A DNA stretch of 64,000 bases from Chryseobacterium gallinarum (GTDB lineage: Bacteria; Bacteroidota; Bacteroidia; Flavobacteriales; Weeksellaceae): positions 3,290,001 to 3,354,000 of the forward strand of contig NZ_CP009928.1 in NCBI RefSeq assembly GCF_001021975.1, given 5' to 3'. The notes beneath the pieces were generated by a model. The model saw only the letters and a list, made by a program, of their open reading frames with translations, had not been told where the DNA came from and made no database searches. Below, in pieces: positions 1 through 8,170 of this stretch. Numbering within the stretch: position 1 is the first letter of the stretch; each line of letters begins with the position of its first letter. A program made the position numbers and the translations under genes.

Positions 1-191
1 CTGTTCAGGGCACTGTCAAAGCAAGCCGAATATCCTGCTGCAAAGAGCATCTCAGGATTTAGGAAGTCATCATTTGCCCCTCCTAAAGCTTTCGGCATTC
101 TTACCTCAAGATTTAATACTCCGTTTTCACTTTTTACCTGCCCGTTTCTTCCTCCGGTAGCAGTAACTTTTGTTGTATATAACGTTTTCAT
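1..191 (-). CDS. ohr: Organic hydroperoxide resistance protein Ohr (OsmC/Ohr family), 3' end cut off by the window edge
   Basis: Thiol peroxidase that reduces organic hydroperoxides in the cytoplasm. Only the first 63 residues lie in the window; the gene runs off the left edge. The visible part has the Ohr start (MKTLYTTKVTATGG), the LGG segment, and a YSACF motif in which Cys57 would be the peroxidatic cysteine. The second cysteine would lie beyond the edge. The ATG directly follows the ohrR stop codon with no gap, so the two are surely co-transcribed. The adjacent OhrR gene supports the call over other OsmC-like proteins. Confidence 0.9.
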   Translation of the reverse strand, partial: MKTLYTTKVTATGGRNGQVKSENGVLNLEVRMPKALGGANDDFLNPEMLFAAGYSACFDSALN

Positions 192-626
192 TTATTTTTC
201 TATTTTGTTTAATATTTTTAAAACTGTTTCTTTAAGCTGCAGCAGTTCTTCAGGCTGTATATCAATTTTTTTCTGAATTTTTCCAGGAATCTCGCATGCC
301 TTTTTACGGAGTTGCCGGCCAGCTTCATTTAAAAATACCTCAACCACCCTTTCGTCTTCTTTTTTTCGCTTTCTGATGATAAGTCCCTTAGACTCCAGTC
401 TTTTGAGGAGAGGCGTTAAAGTTCCACTGTCCAGAAACAGCTTTTCTCCAATATGCGTTACGGTAAGCCCGTCACCTTCCCATAATATCATCATAACAAG
501 ATACTGCGGATAAGTGATGTCAAGCTCATCAAGAAAAGGACGGTAAAGCCCTGTGATTTCTTTGGCAATCACGTATAAGGGAAAGCAGATCTGGTTTTCT
601 AATCTTGGGGTATCCGGATTTTCCAT
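192..626 (-). CDS. ohrR: MarR-family peroxide-sensing repressor OhrR
   Basis: Winged-helix repressor of 144 residues that senses organic hydroperoxide by oxidation of a conserved N-terminal cysteine. Cys14, in the context ENQICFPLY, matches the sensing Cys of OhrR proteins (LENQLCFALY type). The winged helix spans about residues 55-110, with LTVTHIGEKLFLDSGTLTP as the recognition region and KKEDERVVEV as the wing. It lies 31 bases after a nitroreductase gene and abuts ohr, forming a three-gene unit. A perfect palindrome on the unit's promoter at 1370-1393 resembles OhrR boxes, so autoregulation is likely (inference). Confidence 0.9.
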   Translation of the reverse strand: MENPDTPRLENQICFPLYVIAKEITGLYRPFLDELDITYPQYLVMMILWEGDGLTVTHIGEKLFLDSGTLTPLLKRLESKGLIIRKRKKEDERVVEVFLNEAGRQLRKKACEIPGKIQKKIDIQPEELLQLKETVLKILNKIEK

Positions 627-657
627 AAGTTTAAATACGAAAGTTTCGATGAAGGTA

Positions 658-1290
658 TTACTTTTTTATGATAAATTCATCCATTGGTATGCGGACTTTC
701 TTCATAGAAGACAGCCAGTCATTAGCTTCGTCACGGTACCCAAGGTATAAAAGACTCACACTTTTCAGACCTAATTCCTTTAATCCCAATACTTCATCTA
801 CCACCTGATTGCTGAATCCCTCTGCCGGGGTGCTGTCGATCTTAAGTTCTGCCGCCTGTGCAAGGGCAATACCTAAGGCAATATAAGTCTGGCGGGCAGT
901 ATGCGCAAAATGCTGTTCTGGAGTCTGGGCTCCATAGATTTCTTTGATTTTATCCGTATAACTACCAAAACGCCCTCTCGGAAGATCTCTTACATCCGTA
1001 TGATAATCATATACTTTATCAATCTTTTCGTTGGAATAACTGTCCCACGCTGCGAATACCAGTACATGAGAAGAATCTCTCATAACTTCAGGATTTAAAG
1101 AGCCGGCTACCATTTTTTCTTTCAGTTCCTGATTTTCTACAACAATAATACGGAAAGGCTGTAGTCCCGAAGAAGTAGGAGCCAGTCTTGCCGCTTCCAG
1201 GATGGTATTTAAATCTTTTTCAGATACTTTTTTAGTGGGATCGTAAGCTTTTACAGCATGTCTCCAGTTTAGATCTTCTATTAATGACAT
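658..1290 (-). CDS. NAD(P)H-dependent nitroreductase family oxidoreductase
   Basis: FMN-dependent flavoprotein of 210 residues, the normal size for NfsB-like nitroreductases. The N-terminal RHAVKAYDP and ARLAPTSSGLQPFR segments are typical FMN-phosphate and isoalloxazine contacts. The C-terminal LGYRDEANDWLS matches the family's GY.. ending. Members reduce nitroaromatics, quinones or related electrophiles; the substrate cannot be told from sequence. It is the first gene of the ohrR-ohr unit, so it probably answers to organic peroxide or electrophile stress. Confidence 0.85.
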   Translation of the reverse strand: MSLIEDLNWRHAVKAYDPTKKVSEKDLNTILEAARLAPTSSGLQPFRIIVVENQELKEKMVAGSLNPEVMRDSSHVLVFAAWDSYSNEKIDKVYDYHTDVRDLPRGRFGSYTDKIKEIYGAQTPEQHFAHTARQTYIALGIALAQAAELKIDSTPAEGFSNQVVDEVLGLKELGLKSVSLLYLGYRDEANDWLSSMKKVRIPMDEFIIKK

Positions 1291-1356
1291 TTTTCTCTTT
1301 TTTAAATTAAACTACTTTTTATTCCTGAAATTTTTATCAGGTTTAAATTAACAATG

Positions 1357-1386
1357 CAAATATATGACCAATTAAATTGTGTGCAA
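1357..1386 (-). promoter_or_regulatory. Bacteroidetes-type promoter of the nitroreductase-ohrR-ohr unit
   Basis: On the minus strand TTG (1386-1384) is followed after exactly 19 bases by TATATTTG (1364-1357). This fits the flavobacterial housekeeping consensus TTG/TAnnTTTG. It lies about 67 bases before the nitroreductase start codon and overlaps the palindrome at 1370-1393. Confidence 0.8.
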
Positions 1387-1393
1387 TTTAATT
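1370..1393. promoter_or_regulatory. Palindromic operator, probable OhrR box
   Basis: A perfect 10-base inverted repeat, AATTAAATTG and CAATTTAATT, is separated by TGTG. The half-sites resemble the AATTAAATT core of OhrR boxes. It covers the TTG promoter element and most of the spacer, so a bound repressor would block RNA polymerase. OhrR as the ligand is inferred from the adjacent gene. Confidence 0.75.
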
Positions 1394-1559
1394 TTGAAAG
1401 ATTTTATTGATGACTATTATTTATTTTATAAAAGATTAAAACAAGTGAAATAACCCGTAAACCAGATTTTTTATTCATTTATATATTTTCCGCATGATCC
1501 GGATTTTTTCGGAACAGGAAGATTTCAATCTTTGCAGTAGAATTTAAACTAAAAAAACA

Positions 1560-2312
1560 ATGCAAAGATTTAAAAACAAAACAGCTTTGATTACAGGAGG
1601 AACAAGCGGAATGGGCTTTGCAACTGCCCAAAGGTTTGTAGAAGAAGGAGGCTCTGTAATCATTACGGGAAGAAGTGAAAACACTGTTAACAGTGCTTTG
1701 GAAAATCTGGGAAGTCAAGCTTCAGGAATTGTTTCTGATGCAGGAAGCGTCAATGATCTGATGAATTTGCAGGCAGCAGTGAAAAAATATACAGACCGGA
1801 TTGATCTGCTTTTTGCCAATGCCGGTTATGGAAGATTTGCTTCTGTCACAGATGTTGATGTAAAAGATTTTGATGAGCTTTTTAATATATTGGTGAAAGG
1901 GTCATTTTTTACAGTCCAGCAAATACTCCCATTGATGAATAGCGGAAGTTCTGTAATTTTTAACACTTCCGTAGCTACTGATATTGCAATGGCTAATTTT
2001 TCAGTATATTCTGCTGCAAAGTCGGCAGTACAGTCTTTTATTAAAACCTTTGCAGTAGAACTTACTGAGCGTAACATTCGTGTAAACGGAGTGAGTCCCG
2101 GACATATCAAAACCAATATTTTTAACAATACGGGGCTGAACAGGGAACAAATTGAAGCTGCGGTTCAGGGGATTATTCCTGCCATACCTTTTAAAAGGCT
2201 GGGCGATCCGGTGGAAATTGCTGATGTAGTACTGTTTCTTGCGTCAGAAGAGGCTTCCTACATCCATGGTGCCGAAATCAAAGTAGACGCCGGAATCTCT
2301 GTGATACGGTAA
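1560..2312 (+). CDS. SDR family NAD(P)-dependent oxidoreductase
   Basis: Classical short-chain dehydrogenase of 250 residues with a Rossmann fold. The cofactor loop is TGGTSGMG at residues 12-19, the NAG motif is near 87-89, and the catalytic residues are Ser137, Tyr150 and Lys154 (YSAAK). The C-terminal PGHIKT and the end VDAGISVIR are usual for the 3-oxoacyl-ACP reductase/glucose dehydrogenase-like subgroup. The substrate is unknown. It is divergent from the nitroreductase and stands alone; no convincing complete promoter was seen. Confidence 0.85.
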   Translation: MQRFKNKTALITGGTSGMGFATAQRFVEEGGSVIITGRSENTVNSALENLGSQASGIVSDAGSVNDLMNLQAAVKKYTDRIDLLFANAGYGRFASVTDVDVKDFDELFNILVKGSFFTVQQILPLMNSGSSVIFNTSVATDIAMANFSVYSAAKSAVQSFIKTFAVELTERNIRVNGVSPGHIKTNIFNNTGLNREQIEAAVQGIIPAIPFKRLGDPVEIADVVLFLASEEASYIHGAEIKVDAGISVIR

Positions 2313-2334
2313 TAGAAGTTTACTGATAAAAGTA

Positions 2335-2649
2335 TTATTTCTTTATGTCGTTGATCTGCCTGATAATATTGGTATTGTTTTCAATTCCTATATCATATGC
2401 TTTTCCTCTTTTGAAGCTTTGTTTGGCCTTTTCAAAAAGGGCATCATAATCAGATGATTTTTTAGAGAGGTAAAAGACCTGGGCGCTTATTCCGATAGCA
2501 ATGCGTATCACTTCATCAGGTTTGTCCGGATCTTCAATAATATTGGTAATGGTAGAATTCTTATACCAGGTTAAGTTCGTTGAGCCGGAATTGCCGGAGC
2601 AGGATGTAATCATAATTAAGGGTAATAACAGATAGGTCCAGATTTTCAT
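2335..2649 (-). CDS. Small hypothetical lipoprotein
   Basis: Protein of 104 residues not recognised as a known family. It has a signal sequence ending in a lipobox-like MITSC near residue 17, so it is probably exported and lipid-anchored. The rest is soluble and charged, ending IIRQINDIKK. It converges on the SDR gene with 22 bases between stops. It lies downstream of the protein-glutaminase gene on the same strand with a 70-base gap, but a functional link is not established. Confidence 0.7.
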   Translation of the reverse strand: MKIWTYLLLPLIMITSCSGNSGSTNLTWYKNSTITNIIEDPDKPDEVIRIAIGISAQVFYLSKKSSDYDALFEKAKQSFKRGKAYDIGIENNTNIIRQINDIKK

Positions 2650-2719
2650 AATAAATTTGATTTAATAAAAAAGCTCCTGCAATTTATGTGCAATAAATAC
2701 AGGAGCTATATTAAGAGAG

Positions 2720-3685
2720 TTAGAATCCGCAGTGTCCTACACTCGGTGCAGGTGATGGAGAGCATCCGGAAAGAGACGAGAACGTAGTCAATACACAATT
2801 GGTATTTACATAGTTGTTATCATACAATAAAGAACCGCTAGGGCTTCTGTAGTAAACATTTCCTGCAGTATTGGCATAAGAAGAAACAGAAGTAGATCCG
2901 CAGGTGGAATTGGTACAAGCGCTTCTCCATGCCGTATCAGTAATAGGCCCGGTTGAATTTAATGAAGGATCTATGATTCTCTTTTCAACAATTCCGGAAG
3001 CATTTTTAAAGCTTACAAGGATAGCCACATGGTATACCCATGATACACAGCATGTACCGGTAGACGCTCTCAGGCTACCATATACAAATTGCTTTTCACA
3101 TTCATATCCTGCATTGTTCAGAATTTGTCTCATTTTGTGAGCTCTTGCATAGCATCCGTCTACAGGATATCTGAAAGTGATGCAGGGAGAAGAAGCAGTG
3201 GAAGTCCCGCAAGACTGGCTTTTGATCTGAGCAAATAAGCTGTTTAAAGTAGCCACATCAGGAATAACAGTAGCCAATCTTCTGGCTGTATTATCACTTC
3301 TTTCTTCTTTCGTTAGAGCAGATCTGAAAAAACGGATATCTTCATCCGTACCTTTTTCTACCTTTGCAATCTCATTGGAATTGGGCTTAAGAAAAACATG
3401 AACCGGTGATTCATCCTTTACAGCCTGTCTGATCATTGAAATGTACTTCTCATTTTCCTTACTTGCTTTTATTGTATAAGGTTGAGCACTGATAATAAAT
3501 GAAACTTTAAAAGTACCATTCTCTTCATCTATCCCTACCGGGACAGTTCTGCCGAAGTCTTTCATCGCAATTTCGCCGGACTCTGTTGTATTCAGTCCCT
3601 GATCCTGGTTAGCACCTGCATCCGAGCAGGCATTGAATGACAGCATTGTGGCAAATACCATCATGGATAAAAAAAAGTTTTTCAT
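2720..3685 (-). CDS. Secreted protein-glutaminase (preproenzyme)
   Basis: Deamidates glutamine side chains in intact proteins (EC 3.5.1.44). From the chosen start the precursor is 321 residues: signal sequence 1-20, propeptide to RR136, then a 185-residue mature enzyme beginning LATVIPDVATL. This matches the Chryseobacterium proteolyticum enzyme as I recall it in length and sequence. Catalytic Cys178 (VDGCYARAH), His219 (WVYHVAIL) and Asp239 (IIDPSL) correspond to mature Cys42, His83 and Asp103. The longer frame from 3781 is rejected because the promoter overlaps it; an ATG at 3694 is also possible. A cysteine follows FNA at residue 20, so lipid attachment is conceivable though the lipobox is poor. 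Many mature cysteines suggest disulfides. Confidence 0.93.
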   Translation of the reverse strand: MKNFFLSMMVFATMLSFNACSDAGANQDQGLNTTESGEIAMKDFGRTVPVGIDEENGTFKVSFIISAQPYTIKASKENEKYISMIRQAVKDESPVHVFLKPNSNEIAKVEKGTDEDIRFFRSALTKEERSDNTARRLATVIPDVATLNSLFAQIKSQSCGTSTASSPCITFRYPVDGCYARAHKMRQILNNAGYECEKQFVYGSLRASTGTCCVSWVYHVAILVSFKNASGIVEKRIIDPSLNSTGPITDTAWRSACTNSTCGSTSVSSYANTAGNVYYRSPSGSLLYDNNYVNTNCVLTTFSSLSGCSPSPAPSVGHCGF

Positions 3686-3751
3686 AATTCTCATAAATTT
3701 GGTGGTTAAAATTTTCTCATGCAGTGATTTTAGTTCACTGAAATGTGATAT

Positions 3752-3781
3752 TAAAAGTAAAAAAAAATAAAATACCAGCAA
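3752..3781 (-). promoter_or_regulatory. Promoter of the protein-glutaminase gene
   Basis: On the minus strand TTG (3781-3779) is followed after 19 bases by TACTTTTA (3759-3752), one mismatch from TAnnTTTG. It leaves a leader of about 60-70 bases before the start at 3685 and argues against any start near 3781. Confidence 0.6.
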
Positions 3782-3969
3782 CTTATTTTTTGTAAAAATT
3801 TCAAAAAAAAATTAATATATCAGGTTTTAAAGTAGTTTTTAAGCATATTTTACTGTAAATTAATAATCGTATTCGATTAAGGAATGTTTTTTATAAAGCC
3901 GGAAAATGCTTTTTACCTGCTGATAATTTTTGAGATCTTTTACAGAGAATTAATGGGGTATGGATAAAA

Positions 3970-3999
3970 TTTTCCCTATGCATCCGGAGAGGCATAGGG
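3970..3999 (-). terminator. Hairpin downstream of lipB
   Basis: CCCTATGC (3974-3981) and GCATAGGG (3992-3999) form an 8-base stem about 20 bases past the lipB stop. On the minus strand it is followed by AAAATTTTA, a weak U-tract, so termination efficiency is uncertain. Confidence 0.5.
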
Positions 4000-4019
4000 A
4001 GAAATATATGTTTTGAAAA

Positions 4020-4748
4020 TTATTTGTAAATCAGTTCAGCCTGGAAAACATCTGCAAAATGTTTCCGGATTTTTGCTTTTATGTCTTCCATTTCTTCAGG
4101 TGTCAACTCCCTTTCAAGTTCTCTTTGTAAGGAAGTTACCTGTTTGTCTTTGATCCCGCATGGAATGATGTATTCAAAATATCGCATATCCGTATTCACA
4201 TTCAATGCAAAACCATGAAGGGTTACCCACCGGGAAGCTTTCACTCCCATTGCACAGATTTTTCGCGCATAAGGTTTTCCTACATCGAGCCAAACTCCTG
4301 TTTCTCCCTGGGAACGTTCTCCTTTCAGGCCATAATCACCAATGGTTCTGATAATAACTTCCTCAAGGTTTCTCATATATAAATGAATATCAGTGAAAAA
4401 GTTTTCAAGGTCCAATACAGGATATCCTACAATCTGTCCGTAGCCATGATAAGTAATATCTCCACCACGATTGGTTTTCACATAAGTAGCTTCCAGTTTT
4501 TTAAGTTGATCAATCCCGGCAAGCATATTTTCTTCGTGGCCGCTTTTTCCTAGGGTGTAGACATGCGGATGTTCCACAAGAAGAAGGTGATTCTGAGTAA
4601 TGCTATGCTGTTCTGCCGGCAGGTCCCGGTTTTTTATTTTGGTATCAATAATATCTTTCATCAGTTTTTCCTGATATTCCCAGGCGGGCTGATATTCTTT
4701 TATTCCTAAATCTTCAAACTCTACTGCCTTATTTTGATGTGTATTCAT
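4020..4748 (-). CDS. lipB: Octanoyltransferase LipB
   Basis: Transfers octanoyl groups from acyl carrier protein to lipoyl domains, the first step of endogenous lipoate synthesis (EC 2.3.1.181). The 242 residues include LLLVEHPHVYTLGKSG, the TNRGGDITYHGYGQIVGYPVLDL signature, and the catalytic pair Lys163 (ARKICAMG) and Cys197 (IIPCGI). It follows trpA on the same strand, but a TAAATTTG element at 4812-4819 (minus) in the gap suggests its own promoter. No link to tryptophan synthesis is implied. Confidence 0.95.
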   Translation of the reverse strand: MNTHQNKAVEFEDLGIKEYQPAWEYQEKLMKDIIDTKIKNRDLPAEQHSITQNHLLLVEHPHVYTLGKSGHEENMLAGIDQLKKLEATYVKTNRGGDITYHGYGQIVGYPVLDLENFFTDIHLYMRNLEEVIIRTIGDYGLKGERSQGETGVWLDVGKPYARKICAMGVKASRWVTLHGFALNVNTDMRYFEYIIPCGIKDKQVTSLQRELERELTPEEMEDIKAKIRKHFADVFQAELIYK

Positions 4749-4826
4749 ATGCTTATATCTGTCTTCTTTTAACGGTCAGTGAAAACAAGGTTTCAGACCA
4801 TTTTTGACATACAAATTTAGTGAATT

Positions 4827-5561
4827 TTAAGCTTTTATGGAATGGATAAAATCTATGGCATTTTTCTTCCAGTTTGTATCCCTTAGTAAAATATTCACAA
4901 AGGCCGTTCCGATAATCCCTCCATCTGCCTGTTCTGTAACATTTTCAAAATCTTCTTTTGATTTAATCCCGAATCCGATCATAACTGGATTTTTAAGAGG
5001 CAGCCCGGCCAGTCTCGAAAGGTAATTTTCATTTTTCAGAACTGCATTATCATTTCCGGTGGTTGAAGAAGAACTTACGGCGTATAAAAAACCTGAGCTT
5101 AAAGAATCAAGATACCGGATCCTTTCATCAGATGTTTCAGGCGTTACCAGAAAGATGAAGTTAAGATCATATTTTTTCAGGATCTGTTGATAATTTTTTT
5201 CAAACTCAATAGGAGGGAGGTCCGGGAGAATTAACCCGGAAATGCCACTTTCAGAACATTCTTTACAAAATCTTTCAAAGCCAAAACTTAAAACAGGATT
5301 AATGTACCCCATAAGAATAACCGGAATTCTGATCTCATTTTTAATGGTTTTTAATTGTGCAAAAAGTTTTTCTATGGTCATGCCGTTTTGCAAGGCCAGT
5401 TCATGAGCCTGTTGAATGACAGGGCCATCTGCCACAGGATCAGAATAAGGCATACCGATTTCAATCATATCTGCTCCGGAGTCTTGGATAAGCTGTATAA
5501 TTTCGGTGGTGTTTTCCAGTTGGGGAATACCTGCTGTAAAATATATGTTTAGTTTTTTCAT
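4827..5561 (-). CDS. trpA: Tryptophan synthase alpha subunit
   Basis: Cleaves indole-3-glycerol phosphate to indole and glyceraldehyde 3-phosphate, passing indole to TrpB (EC 4.2.1.20). The 244-residue TIM barrel has catalytic Glu34 (MIEIGMPYSDP) and Asp45 (VADGP), the LPDLPP loop, and the phosphate-binding GFGIKSKED and GGIIGTAF segments. It is the last gene of the trp operon, 63 bases after trpB, with a repeat-like sequence in the gap. Confidence 0.96.
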   Translation of the reverse strand: MKKLNIYFTAGIPQLENTTEIIQLIQDSGADMIEIGMPYSDPVADGPVIQQAHELALQNGMTIEKLFAQLKTIKNEIRIPVILMGYINPVLSFGFERFCKECSESGISGLILPDLPPIEFEKNYQQILKKYDLNFIFLVTPETSDERIRYLDSLSSGFLYAVSSSSTTGNDNAVLKNENYLSRLAGLPLKNPVMIGFGIKSKEDFENVTEQADGGIIGTAFVNILLRDTNWKKNAIDFIHSIKA

Positions 5562-5574
5562 TGTTAATATAAAA

Positions 5575-5640
5575 GTTAAAGGTTAGAAGTTAGAAGCAAA
5601 TAGTAGAGTTGGTAATTTTTACTATCAACTTCTAATTTCT
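5575..5640. repeat. Intercistronic repeat copy 1 (trpB/trpA junction)
   Basis: The plus strand reads TAGAAGTTAGAA near its left end and CAACTTCTAATTT near its right end, making an imperfect inverted repeat. A similar arrangement occurs at 9703-9760 between trpD and trpC. The right arm includes the trpB stop codon and its last codons. Confidence 0.45.
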
Positions 5641-6809
5641 TTTAAATAGGTTTCCATATCTTTATCTCCACGGCCACTCAGACAAATAACTACAACATCA
5701 TTGGGGTTAAACTTCTTTTTGTCTAAAATGGCAAGAGCATGAGAGCTTTCCAAAGCAGGAATAATACCTTCCAGCCTGGTAAGTTCAAACGCTGATTGTA
5801 AAGCTTCATCATCATTGATACTAAAAAATTCTGCCCTTTTTTCTTTAAAAAGATTTGCATGGAATGGTCCGATTCCCGGATAATCAAGACCGGCAGAAAT
5901 AGAGTGGGGCTCAATGACCTGGCCGTCTGCCGTTTGCATCACAAGACTTTTACTTCCATGAAGCACACCTAAAGTTCCTAAAAACGTTGTTGCAGCAGAT
6001 TTCCCTGAATCTACCCCCAGACCTCCGGCTTCAGCAGCTATAATCTTAACCTCCTTCTCATCCACAAAATGGTAAAATGTTCCTGCAGCATTACTTCCGC
6101 CACCTACACAGGCAATTACATAATCCGGATTTTCCCTTCCCATTTTTTCATAAAGCTGCTCTTTTATTTCCTTTGAAATAATACTCTGAAATCTTGCTAC
6201 AAGATCGGGAAACGGATGAGGTCCTACCACACTTCCGATGACATAATGGGTAGTAACAGGATTGTTGATCCAGTCCCTTAATGCTTCATTGACGGCATCT
6301 TTTAGTGTTTTCGATCCTGAAGTCGCGGCTACCACTTCAGCTCCCAGCATTTTCATTCTCGCTACATTCGGAGCTTGTCTCCGGATATCAATTTCACCCA
6401 TATAAACAATACACTCCAGGCCAAGAAGAGCACAGGCTGTTGCAGTAGCAACACCGTGTTGCCCGGCCCCGGTTTCTGCAATAATCCTGGTTTTACCGAG
6501 GCGTTTTGCCAATAAAACCTGGCCTAATGCATTATTGATCTTGTGGGCTCCTGTATGGTTAAGGTCTTCTCTTTTCAGGTAAATAGAAGTTTGATATTTT
6601 GCAGATAAATTTTTCGCGAAATAAAGAGGAGTGGCTCTTCCCACATAATTTTTTAACAAATCCTGATACTCATGCTGGAAATCTTCAGACTCAATGATTT
6701 CAAGATAGTTTTTTTGCAGTTCATCAACATTCGGATACAGCATTTCAGGGATGAATGCACCTCCAAATTCACCATAATATCCGTTTTCATCGGGATTTCT
6801 ATAATTCAT
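5625..6809 (-). CDS. trpB: Tryptophan synthase beta subunit
   Basis: PLP enzyme joining indole and serine to make tryptophan. The 394 residues include Lys90 in NHTGAHK, which binds PLP, followed by [15 protein letters not shown] and the glycine-rich [10 protein letters not shown] phosphate loop. It resembles the ordinary TrpB1 type. It is preceded by a GNAT gene with a 4-base gap, so translation is probably coupled. The last residues (EIRS) and the stop codon come from a sequence repeated elsewhere in the operon. Confidence 0.97.
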   Translation of the reverse strand: MNYRNPDENGYYGEFGGAFIPEMLYPNVDELQKNYLEIIESEDFQHEYQDLLKNYVGRATPLYFAKNLSAKYQTSIYLKREDLNHTGAHKINNALGQVLLAKRLGKTRIIAETGAGQHGVATATACALLGLECIVYMGEIDIRRQAPNVARMKMLGAEVVAATSGSKTLKDAVNEALRDWINNPVTTHYVIGSVVGPHPFPDLVARFQSIISKEIKEQLYEKMGRENPDYVIACVGGGSNAAGTFYHFVDEKEVKIIAAEAGGLGVDSGKSAATTFLGTLGVLHGSKSLVMQTADGQVIEPHSISAGLDYPGIGPFHANLFKEKRAEFFSINDDEALQSAFELTRLEGIIPALESSHALAILDKKKFNPNDVVVICLSGRGDKDMETYLKEIRS

Positions 6810-6813
6810 TTTT

Positions 6814-7359
6814 TTATTCTTTACTGATTAAATAAGCGTTATTTTGTGTGCTCAGTTTACCGAGCTGTTCTTTTCTTTCTTTTGAAACATTAAAAATAAG
6901 AATGTCGTCATCCTCAGAACTGATCCATCCGGAACCTGCTTTTTCTTTAATAGCCCTAGCCTTATCATAGAGAATTTCAATATTACATTTTTGATAAAAC
7001 GGTCGCAATCCGGTATGGCAAAATCCTATCGTTTCAAGCCTCCTTTGGGTTACATTTTCTTTAAAAACCTGTACGAGACCCGTACCATATCCCTTTCTTT
7101 CATGGGCTGAAACCAGTCCGACTGCTTCTGCAAAAGAATAGGTTTTCCCGGAAATTTCCAGTGCAAAATCAAAGTTAAGCCGAATGGCTGCCGTAATCTC
7201 TTTATGGGAATCAAGCAGAAAATGAAATTCGGAATCTTTAAAGAAACTTTGGAAATAAGCTGATTTCATCCCGTTCCAGGCAGAGATATTCCAAAGTTGC
7301 AGAATATGTTCTATTTCCTTTTCTGTTAACTCGTTTATTGTCTTAATTTGATATTTCAT
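6814..7359 (-). CDS. GNAT family N-acetyltransferase inside the trp operon
   Basis: Protein of 181 residues with a GNAT acetyl-CoA site: [20 protein letters not shown] at about 82-101 contains the R/Q-x-x-G-x-G motif. It is followed by a [16 protein letters not shown] segment typical of the C-terminal half. The substrate is unknown. It lies between the REP repeat array and trpB, only 4 bases from trpB, so it is carried on the trp transcript or on one starting in the array. It is not a known tryptophan gene. Confidence 0.8.
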   Translation of the reverse strand: MKYQIKTINELTEKEIEHILQLWNISAWNGMKSAYFQSFFKDSEFHFLLDSHKEITAAIRLNFDFALEISGKTYSFAEAVGLVSAHERKGYGTGLVQVFKENVTQRRLETIGFCHTGLRPFYQKCNIEILYDKARAIKEKAGSGWISSEDDDILIFNVSKERKEQLGKLSTQNNAYLISKE

Positions 7360-7380
7360 GATTCTGATTGTAATTTACGA

Positions 7381-7636
7381 AGAGTCCCGAAGGGACGATC
7401 TAACTAATGTAAGTGAAGCCATATCTTTTTCATAAGCCCAAACCTACCGAAATAAAGAGTCCCAAAAGGACGATTTAACTAATGTAAGTGTAACCATATC
7501 TTTTTCATAAGCCCAAACCTGCCGGGAAGAAGAGTCCCGAAGGGACGATTTAACTAATGTAAGTGAAGCCATATCTTTTTCATAAGCCCTAAACCTGCCG
7601 GAATGAAGAGTCCCAAAGGGACGATTTAACTAATAG
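7381..7636. repeat. Array of four REP-like hairpin repeats, period about 75 bases
   Basis: Four copies of a hairpin core, GTCCC-(GAA/AAA/AAAA)-GGGAC or a close variant, begin at 7384, 7459, 7534 and 7610. Each is followed by GATTTAACTAATG (GATCTAACTAATG in the first), and the first three then have a spacer (AAGTGAAGCCATATC, TTTTTCATAAGCCC, AACCTGCCGG). Units are nearly identical, suggesting recent amplification. The array lies 48 bases downstream of a REP-associated transposase gene. Confidence 0.88.
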
Positions 7637-7637
7637 C

Positions 7638-7655
7638 AAAGGATGAAAATCCTTT
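7638..7655. repeat. Separate hairpin at the end of the REP array
   Basis: AAAGGAT and ATCCTTT form a 7-base stem around GAAA, different in sequence from the REP cores. The downstream plus strand reads CGCTTTTTAATTT. It may be the outer end of the mobile module or a transcription terminator. Confidence 0.5.
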
Positions 7656-7683
7656 CGCTTTTTAATTTAATTTAAATTATCAT

Positions 7684-8136
7684 TCAATCCCAAAGATATT
7701 TTTCATCATATTCCATATTATGTTTTTCTAATATTTCAATCATTTCATTCTTAAAATTTTGTGTCTGATGATGCTGCCGTTGATTTTTTATATAATTCTT
7801 TACCGTGTAAATATCTTTTTCACCAACAGAAAATGCCCCATAGCCATTCTGCCAAAAGAAATTTTCATACTTTTCACCTTTTGTTTTGATCCACTTTGAA
7901 GAATGTGCCTTTATTTCCTGGATCAATTTCATTAATGCAATCTTTTGAGAAAGACGACATAAAATATGGATATGGTTATCCGTTCCCCCTATTTGTAATG
8001 CTGTACTTTCAAAATCTTTACAAAGGACTGCAATATATGAATACAATTCTTTTTCTATTTTTTCATCAATAAAATCATTTCTATATTTTGTGCTGAATAC
8101 AATGTGAATGTAATTCTTAACTAATGATTGTGGCAT
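7684..8136 (-). CDS. REP-associated tyrosine transposase (IS200/Y1 HUH family)
   Basis: Single-strand DNA transposase-like protein of 150 residues. The start MPQSLVKNYIHIVFSTKYR and the HUH metal site in GGTDNHIHILC are characteristic, and Tyr in TVKNYIKNQRQHH is the expected nucleophile. The frame is intact. It sits inside the trp operon with the same orientation. Four REP-like hairpins lie on its downstream side and one inverted, degenerate copy upstream at 8181-8200. This fits a RAYT/REP module, in which the enzyme acts on genomic REP hairpins rather than moving as a simple IS. Confidence 0.88.
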   Translation of the reverse strand: MPQSLVKNYIHIVFSTKYRNDFIDEKIEKELYSYIAVLCKDFESTALQIGGTDNHIHILCRLSQKIALMKLIQEIKAHSSKWIKTKGEKYENFFWQNGYGAFSVGEKDIYTVKNYIKNQRQHHQTQNFKNEMIEILEKHNMEYDEKYLWD

Positions 8137-8170
8137 TTTGTGTTTTTGGATGGTATTTTAAAGTAGTATA

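Larger units (their letters stand above)
3686..4019. other. Intergenic region between lipB and the protein-glutaminase gene
   Basis: Besides the promoter at 3752-3781 and the hairpin at 3970-3999, the stretch is AT-rich with no reading frame that I can support. Confidence 0.6.

Noticed and set aside
3686..3781. Longer protein-glutaminase frame from 3781
   Set aside because: A promoter with 19-base spacing overlaps it, and the family precursor length fits the later start.
7381..7636. CRISPR-like array (regular repeats with spacers)
   Set aside because: The spacers are themselves repeated and the units are REP hairpins of about 75 bases; no cas genes are present.
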